Shown here: piece after piece, positions 35,019 to 42,977 of the stretch
Numbering within the stretch: position 1 is the stretch's first letter
How the letters are laid out: each line of letters starts with the position of its first letter
Origin: Vicinamibacterales bacterium
GTDB taxonomy: Bacteria > Acidobacteriota > Vicinamibacteria > Vicinamibacterales > 2-12-FULL-66-21
Reading direction: 5' to 3'
NCBI GenBank assembly: GCA_036496585.1
Contig: DASXLB010000042.1
Location: 220,025 to 284,024 of the forward strand
DNA: 64,000 nucleotides
Translations under genes and position numbers: made by a program
The notes under the pieces: model-generated
What the model was told of the DNA's origin: nothing
Databases searched by the model: none
The model's input: the letters and a program-made list of their open reading frames with translations, nothing else

Positions 35019-36221
35019 TCAAATCGAGGGCGGGATCGGGCCGGCGCTCTCGTCCGGCAGCGGCGTCATCCGGCCGAGACGACGACACGCCTCGCTCAGC
35101 TGGGCAGCGGTGGCGGCGCCGTAGGACAGACGCAGATACCCTTCCCCGCTCCTGCCGAACATCGAACCCGGAATCGTCACCACCTGCGTCTGCTCGAGCG
35201 CGTGCGCGGCGAGCGCGGCAGCGCTGTGGCTTCCGTCCACGCGGACGAACGCGAACAGCCCGCCCATCGCCTCGATCCAGCGCCACCCCGGCACCTGCTC
35301 GAATCCGCTCCGGAGCGCGGCGCGGCGCGCCTCGAGCTCCGGAAGGAAGCGGAGCGGATAGTCCCAGTCCTGGCCGATCGCGGCGAGCACGGCGCGCTGC
35401 GCGATGACCGGCGCGCAGATGATCATCGCGTCCTGGATCTTGATGGCCTGATCGCACAGCGTCGAGCTGGCCAGCATGTACCCGATGCGCCACCCCGTCA
35501 TGCCGAACGACTTCGAGAACGTGCCGACGACGACGACGTGGTCGCGCCAGTGCGGGAGCGACGCGCCGCTGCAGTGGACGGCGCCCCCGAAGACGAGCCG
35601 ATGATACGTCTCGTCACAGATGAGGGTGATGTCCCGGCGCCGCGCCTCGCTGCTGATCCGCTGCAGTTCGTCCGGATCGACCACCGCGCCGGTCGGATTG
35701 CTCGGGCTGCACAAGACCAGGGCGCGCGTCCTGGCGGTGACGGCCGGAGCGATGTCGGACCAGCGCGGCCGGAATCCGTGCTGCTCCTGCAGCGGCGCCT
35801 CGATCGGCACGCCCCCGATCGCTTCGACGGACATCCGGTGGTTGATGAACAAGGGGGACGGCAGGATCACCTCGTCGCCGGCGTCGATCACGCTCATCGC
35901 CGCGAGCATGAACGCCTGGTTGCCGCCGGCGGTGATGATGATGTCGTCGGCGGTCGCGGTGGCGCCGTGGGTTTCCCGCAGACGCGCCGCCAGCGCCTCG
36001 CGCAGCTCGATCAGGCCGGCGTCGGCCGAGTAGAGATGCGCCTCGGGATCGGCCAGCGCCGCGGCGGCGGCCGCCGTCGCCGACGGCGGCGGGCCCCATC
36101 CCGGCACCGCCTGACCGAGGTTGATCACGTCGTGGCCCGCCGCGCGCAGCTGCGCCGCTTTCAGCTTGAGCGCGTCGAATTGCGCTTCGGACACGGCGCG
36201 GACACGCTGTGACGGGATCAC
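35019..36221 (-). CDS. PLP-dependent aminotransferase, class I/II
   Basis: A 400-residue fold-type I aminotransferase. Visible features are VINLGQAVPGWGPPP, AGGNQAFMLA, SPSNPTGAVV, the Asp-Glu-Thr-Tyr pair in LICDETYHRLVFG, and the PLP Lys in TFSKSFGMTGWRIGY. The substrate-binding Arg is in YLRLSYG. Aspartate or aromatic amino acid transamination is possible; the sequence alone does not tell. It is cotranscribed with the VOC-fusion gene six bases downstream. Confidence 0.85.
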   Translation of the reverse strand: MIPSQRVRAVSEAQFDALKLKAAQLRAAGHDVINLGQAVPGWGPPPSATAAAAAALADPEAHLYSADAGLIELREALAARLRETHGATATADDIIITAGGNQAFMLAAMSVIDAGDEVILPSPLFINHRMSVEAIGGVPIEAPLQEQHGFRPRWSDIAPAVTARTRALVLCSPSNPTGAVVDPDELQRISSEARRRDITLICDETYHRLVFGGAVHCSGASLPHWRDHVVVVGTFSKSFGMTGWRIGYMLASSTLCDQAIKIQDAMIICAPVIAQRAVLAAIGQDWDYPLRFLPELEARRAALRSGFEQVPGWRWIEAMGGLFAFVRVDGSHSAAALAAHALEQTQVVTIPGSMFGRSGEGYLRLSYGAATAAQLSEACRRLGRMTPLPDESAGPIPPSI

Positions 36222-36264
36222 GAGTGAAGGTTACCTCAGCGTCCGTCGATTGCGTTCGGTCGAG

Positions 36265-36894
36265 TCACTTCACCTCGACGCGCTTCGTGAATCGTCCGGC
36301 AGCGTCAGGCTCCGACTCGATGGCAACCAGCACACCGGCGTCGTAGGTCAGCCGCCGGTCGGGCCTGCCGTCGCCGTTCTCGTCGATCGCCGCTGTTTTC
36401 AGCGATCCCTTCTCGTAGGTCTCCCACCGGTCGACCCGGCCGTCGCCCTTGCTGTCGGCCTCGACACGGGCCAGCTGGCCGTTCTCGTAGAATTCCCACC
36501 GGTCAATCCGGTGCTCGTCGGCGGTCGACGAGATCTCGATGCGCGCGACCTTCCCGTCGTGATCCGAGAAGGCCCAGGCGTCGGCCTTGCCGTTATTGGC
36601 GCGGGAAAAACCCACCTTCGCCAGGTTGCCGGCGGCGTCGTAGTATTCCCAGCGATCGATCTTGCCGTCTTCGTCGAGATCGACGCGCGAGCGGAGCGGC
36701 CTGGTGCCGTCCATGTCGGTCCAGGTGTCGATGGTGCCGTTCTTGTTGCGATCGAAGGTGAGCTGCGTCAGCTTCCCGGTGCGCTGGTCGTAAGTCGGCA
36801 CTGTCGTCTTGCGCGCCCGCGCCGCGTCCGGATCCGAGCAGGCGACGAGAGCGACGCCGGCCGCGAAGAGGAACAGGCGAGGGAGAATGGTCAC
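36265..36894 (-). CDS. Lipoprotein with EF-hand-like acidic repeats
   Basis: A 209-residue exported lipoprotein. From the GTG at 36894 it reads VTILPRLFLFAAGVALVAC, a lipobox with Cys at about residue 19. The rest contains about five repeats of a D-x-[DN]-x-[DN]-G-x-x-D-x-W/R type: DRNKNGTIDTW, DLDEDGKIDRW, RANNGKADAW, DSKGDGRVDRW and DENGDGRPDRR. These resemble calcium-binding EF-hand/dockerin-like loops. An ATG-led extension to 36951 would overlap the divergent hydrolase gene antisense, so the GTG is preferred. Its start codon is only one base from the opposite start codon. Function unknown. Confidence 0.7.
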   Translation of the reverse strand: MTILPRLFLFAAGVALVACSDPDAARARKTTVPTYDQRTGKLTQLTFDRNKNGTIDTWTDMDGTRPLRSRVDLDEDGKIDRWEYYDAAGNLAKVGFSRANNGKADAWAFSDHDGKVARIEISSTADEHRIDRWEFYENGQLARVEADSKGDGRVDRWETYEKGSLKTAAIDENGDGRPDRRLTYDAGVLVAIESEPDAAGRFTKRVEVK

Positions 36895-36895
36895 G

Positions 36896-38089
36896 ATGCC
36901 CCGAAAACTATATCGCGGCGCCGCCGTGCTTGTCGCCGCCGTTGCCGCCACGATCGCGGCCGGGACGCAGCCCCCGGCGGGATGGAACGCGGTCCTCGGC
37001 GGCTACCGCGAGGCGCTGAAGAAGAGCGGGATCGTCGGCAGCAGCCTGATGGTGGTTCGCGACGGACGGGTGGTCGCGCACGCCGAGGAGGGGCTGGCGG
37101 CATTGGCCGGCGGACCCGACCAGGCCGCCGGTCAGCCGGTGACGGCGGACACCATCTATCACTGGGCCTCGATCACCAAGACGTTCACCGGCATCGCGAT
37201 CATGCAGCTGCGCGATCGCGGCAAGCTGTCACTCGACGATCCGGTGATCAAGTATCTGCCGGAGCTGCGCCAGGTGCACGACCCCTTCGGCGACGCGTCG
37301 GAGATCACGATCCGGCACCTGATGTCGCACAGCGCCGGGTTCCGCGCCGCAACCTGGCCCTGGGGCGGCGATCAGCCCTGGCATCCCTTCGAACCCACCC
37401 GGTGGGAGCAGCTCGTCGCGATGCTCCCCTACACCGACGTCCAGTTCGAGCCGGGCACGAAATACAGCTACTCGAACCCCGGGGTCGTCTTTCTGGGGCG
37501 CATCATCGAGCTGCTCTCGGGCGACGACTACGAGGTCTATGTGACGAAGAACATCCTCATGCCGCTCGGCATGCACAGCACGTTCTTCGATCGCGCGCCG
37601 TATTACCTGCTGCCGCACCGCTCGCACAGCTATGTCCGTGACGACGGCGGGCTGCGTGAGGCGCGGTTCGACTTCGATACCGGCATCACCGTCTCGAACG
37701 GCGGCCTGAATTCGCCGTTCGGCGACATGGCGAACTACCTGGCGTTTCTCAGCGGCAGCCCGGGCAACGACGTCGTGCTGACCCGCTCGTCGATCGAGGA
37801 GATGTGGACGCCGCAGGTGCGCGCGGCGGAAGGGGAAGGGGTCAACGGCACAGATTCGTCGGCGGCGCTGTCGTTCTTCGTCGAGAAGTACGGGGCGGTG
37901 GAACTCGTCGGCCACAGCGGCGATCAGAACGGATTCATTTCGCACCTGTATCTGCATCGCCCGTCGCGGACGGCGTGGCTGCTGGCGATGAACACCGACA
38001 CGACCCGGTCGCGCGACGGCTCCCGGCCTTCGAGCCGCGACGTCGACGTGACCGTTCGCCAGCTGATCCTGGAGCACATGATTAGATAA
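36896..38089 (+). CDS. Serine hydrolase of the class C beta-lactamase fold
   Basis: A 397-residue exported serine hydrolase. A signal peptide (KLYRGAAVLVAAVAATIAAG) is followed by the beta-lactamase/penicillin-binding fold. The catalytic S-x-x-K motif is SITK in HWASITKTFTG, the Tyr motif is YSN in YSYSNPGVV, and the third is H-S-G in LVGHSGDQNG. The family includes esterases, D-aminopeptidases and beta-lactamases; the exact substrate cannot be inferred. A GAGGGAG stretch lies ten bases upstream of the ATG. The gene converges on the FAD subunit of xanthine dehydrogenase. Confidence 0.88.
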   Translation: MPRKLYRGAAVLVAAVAATIAAGTQPPAGWNAVLGGYREALKKSGIVGSSLMVVRDGRVVAHAEEGLAALAGGPDQAAGQPVTADTIYHWASITKTFTGIAIMQLRDRGKLSLDDPVIKYLPELRQVHDPFGDASEITIRHLMSHSAGFRAATWPWGGDQPWHPFEPTRWEQLVAMLPYTDVQFEPGTKYSYSNPGVVFLGRIIELLSGDDYEVYVTKNILMPLGMHSTFFDRAPYYLLPHRSHSYVRDDGGLREARFDFDTGITVSNGGLNSPFGDMANYLAFLSGSPGNDVVLTRSSIEEMWTPQVRAAEGEGVNGTDSSAALSFFVEKYGAVELVGHSGDQNGFISHLYLHRPSRTAWLLAMNTDTTRSRDGSRPSSRDVDVTVRQLILEHMIR

Positions 38090-38094
38090 GGCGC

Positions 38095-38955
38095 CTACCG
38101 CATCAGAAACTGCGTCAAGAGGTTCGCGGCGGTCCGGCCTCGATACCGCGCCGTGGATCGGAGATCGTCGATCGGCGCGATCTCGGTCGTCAGCACCGCG
38201 ACGGCGCCGGCGATCGCCTCGGCGTCGAGGGGACGGCCGCGCAGCGCGTCTTCGGTCCGGCGGGCGCGAATCACGGTCGGCGCGACGGCGCCAAGGGCGA
38301 TGCGAATCGTCTCGACCCGGTCCCCGTCCATCGCGATCGTTCCGGCAAAACACACCTTGGCGATGGCCTGCGCGCGGCGCGGACCGACCTTGCGGTAAAA
38401 ATCGTGGCGGGTGGCGCTGGCCGGGCGCGCCGGAAGAATGATCCGGGCGATGATTTCCCCAGGCGCCAGATCCATCGTCTTGTAGCCGCGATGGAACGAC
38501 GCATAGGGAACGCGCCGTGCGCCGCTCAACGAGCGCAGCTCCAGCTCGGCGTCGTAGACGAGCAAGGCCGGCGGCGTGTCGGCCGACGGTGACGCGTTTG
38601 CGATGTTGCCGCCGATCGTGCCGCGGTTCTGGGTGGCGACGCCGCCGGTTTCCGCGGCAGCCTGTGCAAGCAGCGGGAAGGCGGCGAGGATCGATGTCGA
38701 ACGCCGGATCTCCGAATAGGTGGTCAGCGCGCCGATCGAGATCCCGCCGGTGTCGATTGGCGCGACGCCGGCAAGCTCGCCGCAGCCGGCGAGGCTCACA
38801 TAGCGTCCCGGCGCCAGACGTCCGGCCTCGAGCAGCACCATCAGATCCGTACCGCCGGCGAACGGCCGTGCGCCGGGGTGGCCCGCCAGGTCGTCCAGCG
38901 CCTCGGCGACCGACGCCGGCGTCACGAGCTCATAGGCATCGAGGCGCGGCGTCAT
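38095..38955 (-). CDS. Xanthine dehydrogenase-type FAD-binding subunit
   Basis: A 286-residue CoxM/XdhB-type medium subunit that carries FAD. The FAD motifs PFAGGTDLMVLL (residues 32-43) and TIGGNIANASPSADTPP (about 113-129) are intact. The C-terminal CO-dehydrogenase flavoprotein domain follows. The ATG overlaps the small-subunit stop by four bases. It passes electrons from the iron-sulfur subunit to NAD or another acceptor. In the middle of urate-pathway genes it should serve xanthine oxidation, although related molybdenum hydroxylases act on other N-heterocycles. Confidence 0.88.
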   Translation of the reverse strand: MTPRLDAYELVTPASVAEALDDLAGHPGARPFAGGTDLMVLLEAGRLAPGRYVSLAGCGELAGVAPIDTGGISIGALTTYSEIRRSTSILAAFPLLAQAAAETGGVATQNRGTIGGNIANASPSADTPPALLVYDAELELRSLSGARRVPYASFHRGYKTMDLAPGEIIARIILPARPASATRHDFYRKVGPRRAQAIAKVCFAGTIAMDGDRVETIRIALGAVAPTVIRARRTEDALRGRPLDAEAIAGAVAVLTTEIAPIDDLRSTARYRGRTAANLLTQFLMR

Positions 38956-39410
38956 GGCAGCCGGCGCGCGGCCTCCCGCACCGCCTCGAAAATGCGGATG
39001 TAGCCGGTGCAGCGACACAGATTCCCGGCCAGGGCGCCGCGGATCTGATCGTCGGTGGGCTCCGGGTTCCGTTCGAGAAGGCTGCACGCCGCGAGCACCA
39101 TCCCCGGCGTGCAGATGCCGCACTGCGCGGCGCCGCACTCGAGGAACGCCGACTGGATCGCGTGCAGCACCCGGCCGGCCGCCACGCCTTCGATCGTCGT
39201 CAGCGTCGCTCCGGCGGCATGCGCCAGCGGCGTCAGACAACTGTTGACCAGATCGCCGTTCACGAGAATCGCGCAGGCGCCGCACTCCCCTTCGCCGCAG
39301 CCTTCCTTGACGCCGGTCAGGCCCGCGGCGCGCAGCGCGTCGAGCAGACGCGCCATCGGATGCCCGTCGAGCGGGATCCGCTGGCCGTTCACGGTGCAGG
39401 TGACAATCAT
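38952..39410 (-). CDS. Xanthine dehydrogenase-type [2Fe-2S] small subunit
   Basis: A 152-residue iron-sulfur subunit with two clusters. The plant-ferredoxin-type cluster is in GCGEGECGACAILV (about residues 37-50) with the fourth Cys in NSCLTPL. The second cluster lies in the helical domain: CGICTPGM and CRCTGY. It links the molybdopterin subunit to the FAD subunit. It is separated by five bases from the large-subunit stop and overlaps the FAD-subunit start by four. Confidence 0.92.
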   Translation of the reverse strand: MIVTCTVNGQRIPLDGHPMARLLDALRAAGLTGVKEGCGEGECGACAILVNGDLVNSCLTPLAHAAGATLTTIEGVAAGRVLHAIQSAFLECGAAQCGICTPGMVLAACSLLERNPEPTDDQIRGALAGNLCRCTGYIRIFEAVREAARRLP

Positions 39411-39415
39411 GCGGC

Positions 39416-41662
39416 TCAGTTGCGGCTCGAACCCGACGACACGGCAGGATCCATCAAGTCCATCAGCCGTTCCGGTGTCAGCGGCAGCCGGGTCGGATCG
39501 GCGCCCGTCGCGTGGGCGACGGCGTTGAAGATCGCCGGCGCCGGGCCGTCCATCGGCAACTCGCCGATCCCTTTCGCGCCGGCGGGACCGTCGGCGTACG
39601 GCACTTCCTCGAAATAGACGCGGATGGGCGGCACGTCCATCGCGGTCGGCATGATGTAGTTCGTCATCTGCGAATTCGCCATCCGCCCCTCGCGCCAGAC
39701 GACATCCTCGTAGAGCGCCCATCCGATGCCCTGCGCTACCCCGCCCTCGATCTGGCCGGCCGCCAGCGTCGGATTGATGACCTTGCCGACTTCCTGGACG
39801 GCGACGAAGTCGTCGACGCGCGTCTCCCAGGTCGAGGTGTCGACCGACACGGCCGCGACGTAGACGGCCCAGCCGTAGGTGCCGTAGGCATCACCGGTAT
39901 AGCTCTGGTCGTCCCAGGCGCGGCCTGGCGGCGGTGTGTACTGGCTCGTTGAGCGCAGCGATCCGAACGTCTCGACATAGCGGCGGCAGGCGGTCTGGAA
40001 CTGGGCGCGGGTGTGCGCCGTCGGCAGGAAGCCGGCGTCGACGAGCATGTGCCGCAGGCCGGCGGCCGCCGTTTCGACGAGCTTGCCGACCACCATGCAG
40101 GTTCGCGACGCCACCGTCGGACCGCTGTCGGGAACGACCGACGTATCGGGCTGCGCGATTTCCACGTCGTCGGGATCCGTGCCCAGAGCGTCGGCGGCGA
40201 TCTGCGAAAAGATCGTGTTGGTCCCCTGGCCGATTTCGGTGCTCGCGGCAAGGACCCGCACGGTCCCATCGATTGTGCCTTCCACAGCCACGATCGACGC
40301 CAGGTGGACTTCTCCTGAGCCGGTGAATCCGGCACCGTGAAAAAAGGTCGCCAGGCCGATGCCCCGCTTGACCGCGCGCGGGCCGTTCTCGCGCGAGAAG
40401 CGCTCGCGCTTCTCGTGATAGCCGGACAAGGCCAGTGCGCGGTCGAGCAGCGCCCCGAGGTTCGCGGGTTCGCGGATCGTCTGGCCGACGGCGAGCGTGT
40501 CACCCGGCCGGACGAAATTCATGCGGCGGAATTCGTCGGGAGCCAGTCCGACGGCGGCCGCCACCTTGTCGAGGTGCCGCTCGAGCGCGAAGAGGCTCTG
40601 CGGGGCGCCAAATCCTCGAAACGCCCCGTGCGGCGGCACGTTGGTCGCGACCGCGCGCCCGCGAACACGCACGTTGGGACAGGCGTACGGACCGGCGGCG
40701 TGAATCGTGCCACGCGACAACACGACCGGCGACAGCGTGCAGTAGGCGCCGCCATCGATGACGAAGTCGACGTCCATCGCGAGCAGGCGCCCATCGCGGG
40801 ACACGGCGGTGCGGTGCCGGGTACGCGAGGGATGCCGCTTGGTGGTCGCGGCCATGTCTTCGTCGCGGCCGTAGATCATCTTCACGGGCCGGCGCGACTT
40901 CCAGGCGAGCAACGCCGTGTGGCCGGCGATGACCGACGGATATTCCTCCTTGCCGCCGAAGCCGCCGCCCGTCTCCATCTGCACGACCCGAATCCGCTCG
41001 CCCGGCATGTCGAAGAGCCCGGCCAGCGCGTGATGGATGTAGTACGGGCACTGCATCGATCCCCAGACGGTGACGCCGTGCACCGGATCGGCGACCGCGA
41101 GCATTCCGTTCGGCTCGATATAGAGCTGCTCCTGCGCGCCGGTCTCGTACTCACCTTCCACCACGACGGGCGCGCCGGCAAACGCCGCGGCGACGTCCCC
41201 CTTTTTCACTTCGTAGGACTTGAAGATGTTGTCGGTGCCCCAGACGGTCTCGCGCCGCGACAGTGCCTCGTCGATCGTGAACACCGGCGGCAGCGGCTCG
41301 ATGTCGACGAAGACGTGCTGCCGCGCTTCGTCGGCGCGCGCGCGATCCGCATGCGCGATGAGCACGATGGGCTCCTCGCGATGGTTGACGGCGTCGTGCG
41401 CGAGGTAGGGCTGGTCGTCGATGATCAACTTGACGACGTTGCGGCCTGGGATGTCGGCGGCGGTCACAACCACGAACTCTGTCCAGTCGACGGCCGGATC
41501 GAATCGGATACCCGTGATGCGGCCGCGCGCGACCTGACTGCGGACGGTGACCCCATGCAGCAGGCCGGCCGGCGCCACATCGTCCACGTACAGCGCGGCG
41601 CCGGTGACTTTGGCGCGCCCTTCCTTGCGCAGCACCGACCGGCCGACCTGAGGGACGTCCAC
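39416..41662 (-). CDS. Xanthine dehydrogenase-type molybdopterin-binding large subunit
   Basis: A 748-residue catalytic subunit of the molybdenum hydroxylase family. Cofactor-binding segments are QMETGGGFGGKEEYPS (about residue 255) and GAFRGFGAPQ. The catalytic base Glu is in GAKGIGELPMDGPAP near the C-terminus. With its neighbours it should oxidise hypoxanthine and xanthine to urate. The sequence does not show which purine is preferred, and no xdhC-type sulfur-insertion gene is in the window. It begins 151 bases downstream of the puuD-like gene. Confidence 0.88.
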   Translation of the reverse strand: MDVPQVGRSVLRKEGRAKVTGAALYVDDVAPAGLLHGVTVRSQVARGRITGIRFDPAVDWTEFVVVTAADIPGRNVVKLIIDDQPYLAHDAVNHREEPIVLIAHADRARADEARQHVFVDIEPLPPVFTIDEALSRRETVWGTDNIFKSYEVKKGDVAAAFAGAPVVVEGEYETGAQEQLYIEPNGMLAVADPVHGVTVWGSMQCPYYIHHALAGLFDMPGERIRVVQMETGGGFGGKEEYPSVIAGHTALLAWKSRRPVKMIYGRDEDMAATTKRHPSRTRHRTAVSRDGRLLAMDVDFVIDGGAYCTLSPVVLSRGTIHAAGPYACPNVRVRGRAVATNVPPHGAFRGFGAPQSLFALERHLDKVAAAVGLAPDEFRRMNFVRPGDTLAVGQTIREPANLGALLDRALALSGYHEKRERFSRENGPRAVKRGIGLATFFHGAGFTGSGEVHLASIVAVEGTIDGTVRVLAASTEIGQGTNTIFSQIAADALGTDPDDVEIAQPDTSVVPDSGPTVASRTCMVVGKLVETAAAGLRHMLVDAGFLPTAHTRAQFQTACRRYVETFGSLRSTSQYTPPPGRAWDDQSYTGDAYGTYGWAVYVAAVSVDTSTWETRVDDFVAVQEVGKVINPTLAAGQIEGGVAQGIGWALYEDVVWREGRMANSQMTNYIMPTAMDVPPIRVYFEEVPYADGPAGAKGIGELPMDGPAPAIFNAVAHATGADPTRLPLTPERLMDLMDPAVSSGSSRN

Positions 41663-41683
41663 GTCGCGATTCTAGTATTTTCC

Positions 41684-41703
41684 CGGGGGGCTTCGCCCCG
41701 CCG
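41684..41703. repeat. GC-rich hairpin between puuD-like and xanthine dehydrogenase genes
   Basis: The run CGGGGGGCTTCGCCCCGCCG forms a stem of four G-C pairs around CTTCG, with further pairing possible. It lies in the 151-base gap between two genes of the same strand. It may reduce read-through or mark an mRNA processing site, so the xanthine dehydrogenase genes may be controlled partly separately from the upstream urate genes. No T-run follows. The rest of the gap contains only low-complexity GC-rich sequence. Confidence 0.35.
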
Positions 41704-41813
41704 GACCCCCCTACACGCTCTCGCGCGCGCCGCTGCGCCGGCGCGCTCCGTTCGCGTGGCTCACTCGCGGTGCTCGCTCGCCGGCGACTGCCACCGCATT
41801 TATGAGATAGCCT

Positions 41814-42605
41814 CTAGCCTCGACGAATGAGCGCGGCGGCTCCCCAGCCGGCGAGAATCAACCCGCCCAGAATCGGCACCGCGTAGTGGTTGCCATAGGT
41901 CGCGGTCGGGAAGTGATTGCTGATCATCAGGAACGTGGTCGGCACAGCGAGAAAGCTGTTGTGCTTCGAGCGGCGCTTGGCGCCGGCGGCCAGCGCCGGG
42001 TCAAACGTTTCGCCCTTTGACGCGGCGGCGATCATCCGGCGCTGCGGCGGCAGGATGCGCATCCAGACGTTGGACGCCATGATCGTGCCGAAGAGCGCGC
42101 CGATGTGGATGTAGGTGGCGCGCGAGCTGAAGAGCCCCGACAGCGCGAACGCGAGTCCCACGATCAGCGCGAAGCTGACGGCGCTGAAGGCGCGGTCGGA
42201 CTCGGCCAGCGGCGATCGGGCCAGCAGGTCGTAGACCGTCCAGCCCGCCGCCAGGGTGATCACACCGAGCACACCGGCGGTCATCGGCGTCAGCCTTGGA
42301 TCGATCGGATCCACCATCAGGCCGCCGTGGTAGTAGACGAGATTGAGCAGCACGAAGCCGCTCACGAACGTCGCCAACGCCTCGTAGCGGAACCAGTGCA
42401 CCTCGCGCGGCGGCACGCTCAGCGTTTTCTGCTTCACGACCGTGTAGAAGCCGCCGCTGTGCACCATCCAGACCGGCGCGTCGCCGCCGCGCCGCATCTG
42501 GCCATCGAGCCAGGTGAAGTAATAGGTCGAACCCACCCACAGGATCGCGGAGAAGACGTGCGCCCACCGCACGAGCAGGTTCGCCCATTCGGAGATGTTG
42601 ATCAT
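41814..42605 (-). CDS. puuD: Membrane urate oxidase, PuuD N-terminal domain without cytochrome domain
   Basis: A 263-residue membrane protein matching the N-terminal urate-oxidase domain of PuuD, which oxidises urate to 5-hydroxyisourate. It starts MINISEWANLLVRWAHVFSAILWVGSTYYF and has about eight membrane segments with conserved His residues (RWAHVF, PREVHWFRYEAL, NHFPTATYGNHY). Characterised PuuD proteins are about 400 residues with a C-terminal cytochrome c; there is no CxxCH motif here, so electrons must leave through another protein. It sits between xanthine dehydrogenase and 5-hydroxyisourate hydrolase, exactly where a urate oxidase is needed. Confidence 0.85.
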   Translation of the reverse strand: MINISEWANLLVRWAHVFSAILWVGSTYYFTWLDGQMRRGGDAPVWMVHSGGFYTVVKQKTLSVPPREVHWFRYEALATFVSGFVLLNLVYYHGGLMVDPIDPRLTPMTAGVLGVITLAAGWTVYDLLARSPLAESDRAFSAVSFALIVGLAFALSGLFSSRATYIHIGALFGTIMASNVWMRILPPQRRMIAAASKGETFDPALAAGAKRRSKHNSFLAVPTTFLMISNHFPTATYGNHYAVPILGGLILAGWGAAALIRRG

Positions 42606-42631
42606 CGATGCACCGCGCGGCGGAGCCGCGG

Positions 42632-42970
42632 TCAGGAGCCGCGGTACGTCGAGTACCCGAACGGACTCACCAGCAGGGGCACATGATAGTGCCCGGCAGC
42701 GTCAGACACGATGAAGTCAATCGACACCGTGCCGTAGAACGTGTCCCGGCCGTGTGACGCGTAGTACGCGCCCACCTCGAAGGCCAGCCGGTACGCACCC
42801 GCCCCGGCGTCGATCGCCGGTGGAACGAGCGCGCTGACGCGGCCGTCCGGACTGGTCTCGGCCGACGAGAGGACCGTCGCCGTCGCTCCCTCGATGCGCA
42901 GCAACTGCACACACAGGCCGGCGGCAGGCCGCCCGGCCGACGTGTCGAGGACGTGCGTGGACACCGTCAT
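42632..42970 (-). CDS. uraH: 5-hydroxyisourate hydrolase (transthyretin-related protein)
   Basis: A 112-residue enzyme that hydrolyses 5-hydroxyisourate to OHCU. The family marks are STHVLDTSAGRPA with the active-site His at the N-terminus, a central GRV motif, HYHVPLL, and the exact C-terminal signature YRGS. It has no signal peptide. It lies eight bases after the allantoicase-decarboxylase fusion and 26 bases before puuD, and provides the step after the membrane urate oxidase. Confidence 0.95.
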   Translation of the reverse strand: MTVSTHVLDTSAGRPAAGLCVQLLRIEGATATVLSSAETSPDGRVSALVPPAIDAGAGAYRLAFEVGAYYASHGRDTFYGTVSIDFIVSDAAGHYHVPLLVSPFGYSTYRGS

Positions 42971-42977
42971 CGACCGC

